The position numbers and the translations under genes are program-made. This document shows, one piece after another, positions 32,651 through 40,987 of a stretch of DNA of 55,661 nt (position 1 is its first letter; each line of letters starts with the position of its first letter). Source of the DNA: Planctomycetota bacterium (lineage in GTDB: Bacteria > Planctomycetota > Planctomycetia > Pirellulales > Lacipirellulaceae); assembly GCA_022614705.1 (NCBI GenBank), contig JAKEIB010000135.1:1-55661 (forward strand), written 5' to 3'. Below the pieces are notes generated by a model that was given only the letters and a program-made list of their open reading frames with translations, searched no databases and was not told the origin of the DNA.

Positions 32651-35086
32651 TCAATTCAGGCTCACGGCGCGTAGCCGCAGTGCGTTGGTGATTACTGAGA
32701 CGGAGCTGAAGCTCATGGCGGCAGCGGCGATCATGGGATTGAGCAGGGCCGACATGCCGAAGATGGGTACGAGCACGCCGGCGGCCACCGGCACTCCCAC
32801 CAGGTTGTAGATGAACGCGAAGAACAGGTTTTGGCGGATGTTGCGCATCGCTTTGTGGCTGAGCTGCATGGCACGCACGATGCCGCGCAGGTCGCCTTTG
32901 ACGAGCGTGATTCCGGCACTTTGAATGGCCACGTCGGTGCCGGTGCCCATGGCGATGCCGACGTCGGCGGCGGCTAGGGCCGGGGCGTCGTTGATGCCGT
33001 CGCCGGCCATCGCCACGATTTGTCCACTGGCGCGCAGCTTTTTCACGCGGTCGAGTTTGTCTGCGGGCTTCAGACCGGCCTCAACTTGATCGATGCCAAG
33101 TTGCTTAGCGACGACGCGGGCTGTGTGCTCGTTGTCGCCGGTGAGCATTACAATTTTGAGGCCGAGCTGGTGTAGCCGGCGGATCGCCTCCGGCGCGGAC
33201 GCTTTTATCGGATCGGCGACGGCCAACAATCCCGCGAACTGATCGCCGATTGCGGCAAAGACTACGGTGCGGCCGTCGCGCTGCAGCCTTGCTGCGTGTT
33301 CGGTCATCGTTTCGCCGGCGGGGATGTTGTGTTCGCGAAGGAAGGCAGCGGTTCCCACGAGTACCGACTTGCCATCGACGGTCCCGGTCACACCACCGCC
33401 TGTGACTGATTGAAACTCGACGACTGCAGGCAGCGTGATCGAGCGTTCGCGAGCAGCCGCGACGATCGCCGCGGCCAGCGGATGCTCGCTGTTCTGCTCG
33501 ACGGACGCAGCGCATCGCAATAGCTCGCGTTCGCTGTAGCTGGCCTCTGTGAGGCCGGGGTCATAGACCCCAGCTACAGTTTGGCCGGAGTCATAGACCC
33601 CGGCTACAAACTGGCGGGCTGGCAGACAGTCCGTCAGTCGCGGCCGGCCCTCGGTGAGAGTGCCCGTCTTATCGACGACGAGCGTGTTGACCTTCTCCAT
33701 CACCTCGAGCACTTCGGCGTTTTTGACGAGCACGCCCTGCTTCGCACCGCGGCCGATCGCCACCATGATCGACATCGGCGTCGCCAGACCGAGGGCGCAG
33801 GGGCAGGCGATGATCAGCACTGCGACGGCGTTTACAAATGCATACGCCAGCCGCGGCTCCACCGGCGACCAGATTGCCCAGGCGACGAAGGTGAGGATGG
33901 CGACGATCACGACGGCCGGCACGAACCAGCCGGCCACGACATCGGCCACACGCTGAATCGGCGCCCGACTGCGCTGGGCGTCGGCCACCATTTGCACGAT
34001 CTGTGCGAGGACGGTGTCCGCACCAACACGGTCGGCCCGCATTTCGAATGAACCCGTCTGGTTCACCGTTCCGCCGATGACCGCGTCGCTCGATTGTTTT
34101 GCAACTGGCAGCGGCTCGCCAGTGAGCATCGACTCGTCGACGCTGCTGCGGCCATACGTGATCTGGCCATCGACCGGCACGCGCTCTCCTGGCAGCACCT
34201 TCAGCACATCGCCGGTGTGGACGTGATCCAGAGGGATAGTCGACTCGCGTCCGTCGCGGACAATATGCGCCGTCGGCGGCGCGAGGGACAATAGCTCGCG
34301 GATCGCGCTGCCGGTACGTTGGCGGGCTCGCAACTCGAGCACCTGACCGAGCAGCACGAGGGCGACAATCACCGCCGCTGCTTCAAAGTAAACGTCCACA
34401 TGGCCATGTTCGCGAAAAGCTTCGGGGATCGCCGATGGGGATACCGTGGCGACCGCGCTGTACACGAACGCCGCGCCGACGCCAAGTGCGATCAGCGTGA
34501 ACATGTTGAGGTGCCGGTTGACGAGCGACTGCCAGCCACGCTCGAGTAGCGGCCAGCCGGCCCAGAGCACGACCGGCGTCGCCAGCGCGAATTGCAACCA
34601 TGGCGACACGGTGTGCGAAATCCACCGTTCTAGCGGCACGCCGAGCATTGGCAGCATCGCGAGCAACAGCACGGGCAGTGCGAGCGCGCAGGCGACCCAG
34701 AAACGCCGCGTCATGTCGCGCAATTCGCTGTCGTCTTCGGGCGCGGCTGAGACGGTCTTTGGCTCGAGCGCCATGCCGCACTTGGGGCAGGCGCCGGGGT
34801 GGTCCTGCTCGATCTCCGGGTGCATCGGGCAGGTGTAGACTGTGTCGAAAGTCGCGGGTCGCCGTTTGGCCCCGAGCTCACGGCCGAGGGGAGAGTCGAG
34901 AGTCGGAGGCGGGCCCAGGGTCACAAGTTCGGGCGGATGGTGCTCGGCGTGTCCCCGTCCGGTTTCGCCGGCCAGGAACTTTCGTCGGCAATGCTCGCTG
35001 CAAAAGTAGAATGTGTCCCCATCGCGATCGGCCGAGATCGCCGAGCGCTCGTCTACCGTCATGCCGCAAATCGGGTCGATTGCCAT
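32651..35086 (-). CDS. Heavy-metal (copper-type) P1B ATPase with YHS and HMBD domains
   Basis: Integral-membrane metal exporter, 811 residues. The N-terminus is a YHS-like module (MAIDPICGMTVDERSAI, FCSEHCRRKF), then a heavy-metal-binding domain (YTCPMHPEIEQDHPGACPKC). The ion-selective CPC motif is IACPCALGLATP; the phosphorylation site is VVDKTGTLTEGRP; SEHPLAAAI, TGDNEHTA and AGDGINDAPAL complete the ATPase core. About 26 residues (VAGVYDSGQTVAGVYDPGLT) in the nucleotide-binding domain come from a repeat at 33536-33607. Cu+ or Ag+ export is the likely role. It follows the aldolase gene by 3 nt. Confidence 0.92.
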   Translation of the reverse strand: MAIDPICGMTVDERSAISADRDGDTFYFCSEHCRRKFLAGETGRGHAEHHPPELVTLGPPPTLDSPLGRELGAKRRPATFDTVYTCPMHPEIEQDHPGACPKCGMALEPKTVSAAPEDDSELRDMTRRFWVACALALPVLLLAMLPMLGVPLERWISHTVSPWLQFALATPVVLWAGWPLLERGWQSLVNRHLNMFTLIALGVGAAFVYSAVATVSPSAIPEAFREHGHVDVYFEAAAVIVALVLLGQVLELRARQRTGSAIRELLSLAPPTAHIVRDGRESTIPLDHVHTGDVLKVLPGERVPVDGQITYGRSSVDESMLTGEPLPVAKQSSDAVIGGTVNQTGSFEMRADRVGADTVLAQIVQMVADAQRSRAPIQRVADVVAGWFVPAVVIVAILTFVAWAIWSPVEPRLAYAFVNAVAVLIIACPCALGLATPMSIMVAIGRGAKQGVLVKNAEVLEVMEKVNTLVVDKTGTLTEGRPRLTDCLPARQFVAGVYDSGQTVAGVYDPGLTEASYSERELLRCAASVEQNSEHPLAAAIVAAARERSITLPAVVEFQSVTGGGVTGTVDGKSVLVGTAAFLREHNIPAGETMTEHAARLQRDGRTVVFAAIGDQFAGLLAVADPIKASAPEAIRRLHQLGLKIVMLTGDNEHTARVVAKQLGIDQVEAGLKPADKLDRVKKLRASGQIVAMAGDGINDAPALAAADVGIAMGTGTDVAIQSAGITLVKGDLRGIVRAMQLSHKAMRNIRQNLFFAFIYNLVGVPVAAGVLVPIFGMSALLNPMIAAAAMSFSSVSVITNALRLRAVSLN
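33536..33607. repeat. GTAGCTGGCCTCTGTGAGG-type repeat inside the P-ATPase gene
   Basis: GGCCTCTGTGAGGCC and two GGTCATAGACCCC-type palindromes lie in tandem. Part of the unit, GGCCTCTGTGAGGCCGG, recurs at 54509-54529. It is translated in frame. Confidence 0.85.
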
Positions 35087-35089
35087 TTG

Positions 35090-35734
35090 CTATGTCGCCA
35101 CTTCGGGCGATGCGGCGAGCAGTTTGGCCGCCTGCTCAATGAGGCACGTGATCGCATCGAAGCGGCCGGCCTTGAGAAGATCGCGCGGCGCCATCCATGA
35201 GCCGCCGCAGGCCACGACCATGGGTAGCCGCAAATAGCTGGGCACCAATTCAGGCGTGATGCCGCCGGTGGGGATGAAGCGAACGTCCGGATACGGCCCA
35301 GCCAACGCTTTGAGCGTTACAACGCCGCCCATCGTTTCCGCGGGAAAGAATTTTAATGTGGTGGCGCCCAGCGACATCGCCAGCTCGATCTCGCTCGGCG
35401 TGACGACGCCGGGGACCATCGGCAGCCCGCGCATAAGGACGTGTTCCACGACTGCGGGATTGGTTCCCGGCGCGACGATGAACTGGGCGCCGGCGTCAAT
35501 CGCCCGATCGGCCTGCTCGGTCGTCAGCACCGTGCCCGCGCCGACAATCAAGTCGCCGCGCTTCGCCAATGCACGAATGGAAGCCTCCGCCGCCAGTGTG
35601 CGAAACGTAATCTCCGCAATTGGCAGCCCACCCTTCACCAACGCGTCGCCAAACGCGCCCGCATGCTCGGCCTTGTCCATGACGACCATGGGGATGAGCT
35701 TGAGCTCGGCGATACGTTGCATGACGTCGGCCAT
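35090..35734 (-). CDS. eda: KDPG / 4-hydroxy-2-oxoglutarate aldolase
   Basis: Class I aldolase of 214 residues cleaving 2-keto-3-deoxy-6-phosphogluconate to pyruvate and glyceraldehyde-3-phosphate. PIAEITFRTLAAEAS, GAGTVLTTEQAD, and the Schiff-base Lys in ATTLKFFPAETMGG are present; FIPTGGITPELVPSYL binds phosphate. It supplies the last step for KDG kinase and the uronate genes at 36903-42203. The ATG at 35734 has GGAGGTAAC upstream. Confidence 0.93.
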   Translation of the reverse strand: MADVMQRIAELKLIPMVVMDKAEHAGAFGDALVKGGLPIAEITFRTLAAEASIRALAKRGDLIVGAGTVLTTEQADRAIDAGAQFIVAPGTNPAVVEHVLMRGLPMVPGVVTPSEIELAMSLGATTLKFFPAETMGGVVTLKALAGPYPDVRFIPTGGITPELVPSYLRLPMVVACGGSWMAPRDLLKAGRFDAITCLIEQAAKLLAASPEVAT

Positions 35735-35855
35735 TGTTACCTCCAGCGGTTCCCAAGAACGCGTAGAACGAATTATGCCACAATTCGGATTGTCTCAGTA
35801 AGTTGGGTGGAAGTAATACTTGCTTCATACGCCCGAGGAGTTAGTATACACTTGC

Positions 35856-36134
35856 ATGGAGTTCGAATGGGACGATCAAAAGGCGGCCCGAAATCTCACC
35901 AAGCACGGTGTGTCGTTTCAAGAGGCTGCTACCGTGTTCGGCAATCCGCTGGCGATGACATATTACGATCCCGATCACTCGCAAGACGAGGACCGGTTTC
36001 TTACCGTCGGCCATTCGAGTGCGGGAGGACTACTTATAGTCTCACACACTGATCGTGAGGATCGCGTAAGAATCATCAGCGCTCGACGGGCAACCCGCAA
36101 AGAGAGGAAGGCATATGAAGAAGGACAACAATAA
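35856..36134 (+). CDS. brnT: BrnT-family toxin
   Basis: 92 residues starting MEFEWDDQKAARNLTKHGVS, the hallmark of BrnT/DUF497 RNase toxins. VGHSSAGGLLIVSHTDREDR and ISARRATRKERKAYE are the conserved C-terminal strand and the Arg-rich helix. Overlaps the following antitoxin gene by 20 nt, as in type II pairs. A TTG at 35820 could also start it. Confidence 0.88.
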   Translation: MEFEWDDQKAARNLTKHGVSFQEAATVFGNPLAMTYYDPDHSQDEDRFLTVGHSSAGGLLIVSHTDREDRVRIISARRATRKERKAYEEGQQ

Positions 36135-36339
36135 CGAAGGCATCGACCTCGACGACAACGAACTTCGCCCGGAGTACGATCTAACACAGCTCAAGGGCGG
36201 TGTGCGCGGCAAATACTTAGAGCGTTATCGTGCTGGAACAAATCTCGCGCTCTTAGCCCCCGACGTTCGCCAAGCATTTCCCACTGACGACGCCGTTAAC
36301 CAGGCGCTGCGAATCGTGATGGCGAGCCAGAATAGCTGA
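36115..36339 (+). CDS. BrnA-type antitoxin
   Basis: 74 residues. The segment YDLTQLKGGVRGKYLERYRA plus FPTDDAVNQALRIVM matches antitoxins encoded beside BrnT toxins, with the last part likely the ribbon-helix-helix-like end. It presumably neutralises the preceding toxin and represses the pair. Confidence 0.82.
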   Translation: MKKDNNNEGIDLDDNELRPEYDLTQLKGGVRGKYLERYRAGTNLALLAPDVRQAFPTDDAVNQALRIVMASQNS

Positions 36340-36411
36340 CGCGATACTTGCCGCGGCTCGAAAGTTCGTCGTCAGATTTGGCACCGTTCCTTTCCGATCG
36401 GGTGACGTTTC

Positions 36412-36753
36412 TCAAGAAACCCTTTCTCTTGAACGGTTTAATACAGCGCCGACTACCCATCCGACCAAAGCGCCTCCAATCATGTAACGAAACGCGTCGC
36501 CTGGTTCGTATGGGGGACTGACTGCCGGGCAGAGAAGAAAGCCCGTAAATGCACCAACTGCCGTCCAAATAAACGACCTCAGTATTCGCTTGAAGTCACG
36601 CCTTTGTGAGAGGAGGGCTAGACAACCGCTTGGGATCGCAATCAACAGGGGAACGCGTATGCTATCGACGCCGATTAAGCGCGCGAACGCAAATGCAGCG
36701 GCGAAGACGGCGACGGCAAACAGCATCCGCGCAGTTCCAAATGAGAATCGCAT
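36412..36753 (-). CDS. Small membrane protein of unknown function
   Basis: 113 residues with three to four hydrophobic segments (MLFAVAVFAAAFAFARLIGV; VPLLIAIPSGCLALL; FIWTAVGAFTGFLLC; MIGGALVGWVVGAVL). No good ribosome site before the ATG at 36753. I do not recognise the family. Confidence 0.5.
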   Translation of the reverse strand: MRFSFGTARMLFAVAVFAAAFAFARLIGVDSIRVPLLIAIPSGCLALLSQRRDFKRILRSFIWTAVGAFTGFLLCPAVSPPYEPGDAFRYMIGGALVGWVVGAVLNRSRERVS

Positions 36754-36902
36754 GGGTATCGTTCGCCCACAACAAAGGACGCCGATGTGTCCCCTAAATA
36801 TATTTCAATTTAGGCAGAATTAGCACCGATTGTCGTTCCTCGGCAGCGCGAATCTCCGCGCTTCCGCGAGATGCATATTCTCAATTCGGTAATTAGGAAA
36901 TG

Positions 36903-37685
36903 TCAAAGTCGGCGGATAGTCATACCGCCGTCGATGTTGAGGACGTTGCCGGTGGCGTAGGTGAGGTCGCCGCGGGCGAGCATGGCGACGGCGCGGCCGA
37001 CATCTTCGGGTTCGCCCCAGCGGTTTTCGACGATGAGGCCGGCAGCGATGAGGCGGTCGTATTTCTCGGCGACGGCGGCGCTCATGTCGGTGTGGATGAC
37101 GCCGGGACGGACTTCGTAAACGGCGATGCCGAATTCCGCCAGTCGGTGGGCCCAGAGTTGCGTGGCCATGGCCAGGCCGGCTTTGCTGATGCAGTATTCG
37201 CCGCGGTTGATCGAGGCCTCGGTGGCGCTGACCGACGTCACGTTGACGACGCCGCCGCGGAACGCCCCGTCCGCCTTTCGTTGCTCCGCCATCCAGCGCG
37301 CCGCAAGCTGCGTGAGGAAGTACGGTCCCTTGAGGTTGATACCCATCACGCGATCGAAACTCTCTTCGGTTGCGTCAAGGATATCGGCCTGCACGTTCGG
37401 CGCGACGTCGGCGTTGTTGACGAGGACGTCCAGCCGGCCAAAGCGAGAGCGAACGGCGTCGATGATCGCTTGGCGGTCGCTGGCGTCTGCGACGTCGCCG
37501 CGACAGTAGTGGACTTCGGCGCCCCGCTTGGCGAGTCCATCGAGGAGGTCGGCCACTTGCGTCTGCTCGTGGACGCCACGGATTGCCAGATCAAAGCCGC
37601 AATCGGCGAGCGCTTCGGCGACGCCGCGCCTGATGCCGCGGCTACCGCCGGTCACGAGTGCGACACGTTTTTTGCTCTTGGCCAA
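36903..37685 (-). CDS. SDR oxidoreductase, FabG/KduD-like
   Basis: Short-chain dehydrogenase of about 260 residues. NAD(P) loop VALVTGGSRGIRRGVAEALA (usual GxGxG slightly altered, GIRRG), VLVNNADV where NNAG is common, Ser in VNVTSVSAT, and YCISKAG with the Tyr and Lys catalytic residues. The likely start is a TTG at 37685 with AGGGGAAAG about 9 nt upstream; the frame upstream lies in repeat DNA. Neighbouring GH88, KDG kinase and KDPG aldolase suggest a uronate-pathway 2-dehydro-3-deoxygluconate dehydrogenase, but a 3-ketoacyl reductase cannot be excluded. Confidence 0.83.
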   Translation of the reverse strand: MAKSKKRVALVTGGSRGIRRGVAEALADCGFDLAIRGVHEQTQVADLLDGLAKRGAEVHYCRGDVADASDRQAIIDAVRSRFGRLDVLVNNADVAPNVQADILDATEESFDRVMGINLKGPYFLTQLAARWMAEQRKADGAFRGGVVNVTSVSATEASINRGEYCISKAGLAMATQLWAHRLAEFGIAVYEVRPGVIHTDMSAAVAEKYDRLIAAGLIVENRWGEPEDVGRAVAMLARGDLTYATGNVLNIDGGMTIRRL

Positions 37686-37716
37686 CGTCTGCTTTCCCCT
37701 TTCAGAACGAAGGAAA

Positions 37717-37866
37717 TTCACCACAGAGGACACAGAGGGCACAGAGACGGGAAGGTATGGATCGTGAGTTTTTTGCCCCTGCAACGAAATGGCAACTCGA
37801 CTCAAGCAATTGTTATAATTGCACTCTGGTCTTGCTCTCTGTGACCTCTGTGTCCTCTGTGGTGAA
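37717..37866. mobile_element. 150-bp element with 30-bp CACAGAGGACACAGAGG ends
   Basis: The ends starting TTCACCACAGAGGACACAGA are inverted with one mismatch in 30. The unit occupies the gap between GH88 (stop 37868) and the SDR start. No gene inside. It has the same design as the 6675-6813 element but different ends. Confidence 0.65.
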
Positions 37867-37867
37867 A

Positions 37868-39259
37868 CTACTTTGTCGCCGGACCGAAGAAAGTATGATA
37901 GGTCGCATTCTCGGCCAATCTCTTCACGTAGAGCGCGACTTCGCGGGCGTGGTAATCGCCCCACATGCTCGATTCGCCGCAGGGCACGCGGCGGCCGGGC
38001 GGCACGTAGTCCCAGCCATTCGGCCGATGGTAGACCGAATGCAGGATAAGACCTTCGTGTCGCGGATCGGTCGACAGGTACGGCTCGCCGAGCAAAGTCT
38101 TCACGACGGTTCGCCCTGCTTCGACATAGCGAACACCGGCCGCCGTTTCACCTCGTTCGTGGACCAAATAGTGACCAAAACGCAGGAGTCCTTGCGCGGC
38201 GATCGCGGCGGCCGAGCTATCGATTGGCTCGTATTCATTGTACGGATCGGCGGGACGGTTCAAATAATCACCCAGTTTCGCTAGCCCGGGCGCGCCGGTG
38301 TCCCAGTAGGGCACGCCACAGGTGGGCGTTTCGCGAATGTAAAAATCGCACGTCGCCCGCGCAGCCTTGGTGAACACGCCTTCGACCGCCTCTCGGCCGC
38401 CGGTCGCCTCGAATTCCGAGTCGGTGCGAGTCGTCAGCCATTCGAGTAGCTCGGCGTAGCCGACCATTGCCCAGGCTAAGCCGCGGGTCCACGTGCTGAA
38501 GGGCGAATAGCCTTGTTGAGTGGACGGACAGCGGTACTGGCCGTTGTTCGTGTTGAAGACGCTTTCGTGCGCCGTGCGGCCGGCGACGTCGTACGCGTCG
38601 CGGCCTTCACCGTACCAGATGTTGTAGCGGGCCGTATTGGAAGCATGTTCCACGAGCCGCCGTAGCAAGTTGATTCGCTCATCGCGTTCGCCGACGAGAA
38701 CATGGCCAAGCTGATGCGCGAGCGCGAGGGCCCGGCATGAGCGGATGGTATCGACAAACAGCGACTGCGGACCGTTGAACGAATAGATGTATCCTGTGCC
38801 ATCGCCGGTTTTCGCCCAGCGAGCTGCCTGGACGGCGCCGCTCGCCTTGAGCGCGAGCTCGTAGAATTGGCGCTCCCAGTGGTTCTCTGGGAATCGGCCT
38901 TCGTTCATTAGCCGCCAGAGATTGCCGTATGTGCTGACGTTGTTGAAACCGTGGTCGTGGACGCCGACGTGCGTGAGGTGCGGCGCCATGAAGGCGATCG
39001 TTCGCGTGCGGCCAAGCTCGAGAAATCGTTCATCGCCGGTGGCGTCGAACTGCAGCAGTGCCGAGCCATGTTGGAATCCCTGGGTCCATTCGGTCCAGCC
39101 TTTGTTCGTGTAACGCCCATTTAAGGTGAACACAGGTGATGCGGAACCCGGTGGGCAACTCGCGTCGACGGCGTCGATACACTGAGCCGACCGCGCCCAG
39201 AAACGCTCGAGCTGGGGGAGCAAATCGATGGGCGTCAGCTTTGGATCAACTTTGATCAC
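37868..39259 (-). CDS. GH88 unsaturated glucuronyl hydrolase-like protein
   Basis: 463-residue (alpha/alpha)6-barrel enzyme hydrolysing the unsaturated uronic acid from oligosaccharides left by polysaccharide lyases. VGVHDHGFNNVSTYG and SLFVDTIRSC hold the paired acidic positions of GH88; TWTRGLAWAMVGYAEL and SSAAAIAAQGLLRFG are typical blocks. No clear signal peptide, so intracellular. GTG start at 39259. It feeds the KDG route encoded downstream and upstream. Confidence 0.86.
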   Translation of the reverse strand: MIKVDPKLTPIDLLPQLERFWARSAQCIDAVDASCPPGSASPVFTLNGRYTNKGWTEWTQGFQHGSALLQFDATGDERFLELGRTRTIAFMAPHLTHVGVHDHGFNNVSTYGNLWRLMNEGRFPENHWERQFYELALKASGAVQAARWAKTGDGTGYIYSFNGPQSLFVDTIRSCRALALAHQLGHVLVGERDERINLLRRLVEHASNTARYNIWYGEGRDAYDVAGRTAHESVFNTNNGQYRCPSTQQGYSPFSTWTRGLAWAMVGYAELLEWLTTRTDSEFEATGGREAVEGVFTKAARATCDFYIRETPTCGVPYWDTGAPGLAKLGDYLNRPADPYNEYEPIDSSAAAIAAQGLLRFGHYLVHERGETAAGVRYVEAGRTVVKTLLGEPYLSTDPRHEGLILHSVYHRPNGWDYVPPGRRVPCGESSMWGDYHAREVALYVKRLAENATYHTFFGPATK

Positions 39260-39289
39260 GGTGCTTCAATTGGATTTCACCGAAAGTTT

Positions 39290-39342
39290 TTCACCACGGA
39301 GGACTTGGCGCGGCTACGCCGCGCCAAGTCCTCCGTGGTGAA
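39290..39342. repeat. TTCACCACGGAGGACTTGGC hairpin
   Basis: Near-perfect 25-bp arms around CTA lie between KDG kinase and GH88. TTCACCACGGAGGAC resembles the ends of the 37717 element. It may attenuate transcription between the two genes. Confidence 0.85.
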
Positions 39343-39352
39343 TACTAGGTCG

Positions 39353-40438
39353 CTACCGCTTAATTCGCGCCGAGCCGCCGGCGGCGATGTGCATGAGTTC
39401 GTCGAGCGTGATTTGGCTCGTGTCGCCGCGCGTGCTCATGAGCAGCGCGCCGTGGGCGACGCCCAGGTCGACACATTCTTGCGGCGAGCGGCCGGTGAGG
39501 AATCCGTAGGTGAAACCGGAAGCGAAGCCGTCGCCGCCGCCGACGCGGTCCTCGATTTCGAGGTCCGGGTACGAAGGCCCGTCGTAAAACGTGCCGTCGT
39601 GCCACATGATGGCCGACCAATCGTTCACGAGCGCGGTTTTCACATTGCGAAGCGTCGTGCCGACGACCTTTACGTTCGGAAAATCCTTTACCACGCGCGT
39701 GACCATCGACTTGAACGCCGATGTGTCGAGCTCGCCCTTTTCGACGTCGACCCCTTCCACGTCATAACCCAGTACCTTTTGAAAATCCTCCTCGTTGCCG
39801 ATCAAGCAATCGATGTACGGGACGAGCGGCCGGGTGGTGGTGATCGCCTCTTGCGACGACCACAGCTTCGAGCGGAAGTTGAGGTCGTAGCTGACGATCG
39901 TGCCGGCTTCGTGGGCCGCCTTCACCGCTTCCGCCACGACTTTGCGAGTATTGTCGGAGAGGGCGGCGAAGATGCCGCCGGTGTGTAGCCAGCGGACGCC
40001 TTGTTTGCCGAACAAGGTTTTCCAGTCGACGTCGCCGGGCTTCATGCCGGCTGTGGCGGAGTGGCCGCGGTCGTAGAGCGTGACGGAGGCCCGCTTCGAG
40101 TGACCGACTTCCGTGAAGTTGAGGCCGATGCGGTCCACCTTGCCGACGCCGTCGTACTTGCGAGTCACAGCGTGCGCGACGTCCATTCCCACCGACCGCG
40201 CGTGGTTGGCGATCAGCCGGCCCATGGGCGACGTGTTGAGGCCGCCGACCCAGCCCGTCCGCAATCCGAGCCGCGCGAGGGCATAGGCCACATTGTATTC
40301 GCCGCCGCCGACCCATACCTCAAGCGACGGCGCGAATTCGATCCGCCCATGCCCGGCCGGAGAAAGCCGGATCATGCACTCGCCCAATGCCACGTGGTCG
40401 AAGGCACACGCGTCCGCCGGTTTGATTTTCAATGCCAT
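39353..40438 (-). CDS. kdgK: 2-dehydro-3-deoxygluconokinase (PfkB family)
   Basis: 361-residue ribokinase-type sugar kinase. FDHVALGECMIRLSP, EVWVGGGEYNVAYALARLGL at the N-terminus, and DRVGGGDGFASGFTYGFLTG (catalytic Asp) at the C-terminus. VSYDLNFRSKLWS and IDCLIGNEEDF are typical of KdgK. Phosphorylates KDG to KDPG, the substrate of the aldolase at 35090. Upstream is a GGCGGGG ATAA CCCCGCC hairpin (about 40456). Confidence 0.88.
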   Translation of the reverse strand: MALKIKPADACAFDHVALGECMIRLSPAGHGRIEFAPSLEVWVGGGEYNVAYALARLGLRTGWVGGLNTSPMGRLIANHARSVGMDVAHAVTRKYDGVGKVDRIGLNFTEVGHSKRASVTLYDRGHSATAGMKPGDVDWKTLFGKQGVRWLHTGGIFAALSDNTRKVVAEAVKAAHEAGTIVSYDLNFRSKLWSSQEAITTTRPLVPYIDCLIGNEEDFQKVLGYDVEGVDVEKGELDTSAFKSMVTRVVKDFPNVKVVGTTLRNVKTALVNDWSAIMWHDGTFYDGPSYPDLEIEDRVGGGDGFASGFTYGFLTGRSPQECVDLGVAHGALLMSTRGDTSQITLDELMHIAAGGSARIKR

Positions 40439-40621
40439 GTACCGGTTGCTCCTTTACGGCGGGGATAAACCCCGCCGCTCGCTTGGTTTTGCTATGGGCT
40501 CAGTTATACCTTGTATGTGACCAGCGTTCTACGCGCCTGACATTAGGGTTTAACATCGCCGACCGGTGCGTGCTATAATCGACGCACACTAGGCACGGCC
40601 GCATCTTGGCAAATCGCGCGC

Positions 40622-40987
40622 ATGAAACGTCCCTCCGATATTGACAACGGCACAGCTCGGCTACCGCATTGCTTGCAACTTCACGGCGACGACAATGTCG
40701 CCGTCGCGCTGGACGATATCGCCGTGGGGCCGATTCGCGTGATCTGTGCCGGCCGGACTGAATCGTTCACCGCGATCGAACAGGTCGCCCGCGGGCATAA
40801 ACTGTCGCTGCGACCGATCGGGGATGGTGAGGTCGTGCGGAAGTATGGCGTCGCGATCGGGTACGCCGCGGAGCCGATTGCTGTGGGCGCCTGGGTTCAC
40901 ACTCATAATTGCCGCAGCGGGCTGGACGAGCGGTCGCACACGCTCGACCGCCACACCGGTGCACCGACGGATACTCGCTATGTCTGA
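40622..40987 (+). CDS. Altronate/galactarate dehydratase, SAF-domain subunit
   Basis: 121 residues with the SAF-like pattern found at the N-terminus of UxaA (DDNVAVALDDIAVGP; GDGEVVRKYGVAIG; GAWVHTHNCRSGL, with the HTHN block). The gene stops inside the start of the next gene (8-nt overlap), so the two chains are probably made together. In E. coli both parts are one 495-residue protein. Confidence 0.85.
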   Translation: MKRPSDIDNGTARLPHCLQLHGDDNVAVALDDIAVGPIRVICAGRTESFTAIEQVARGHKLSLRPIGDGEVVRKYGVAIGYAAEPIAVGAWVHTHNCRSGLDERSHTLDRHTGAPTDTRYV

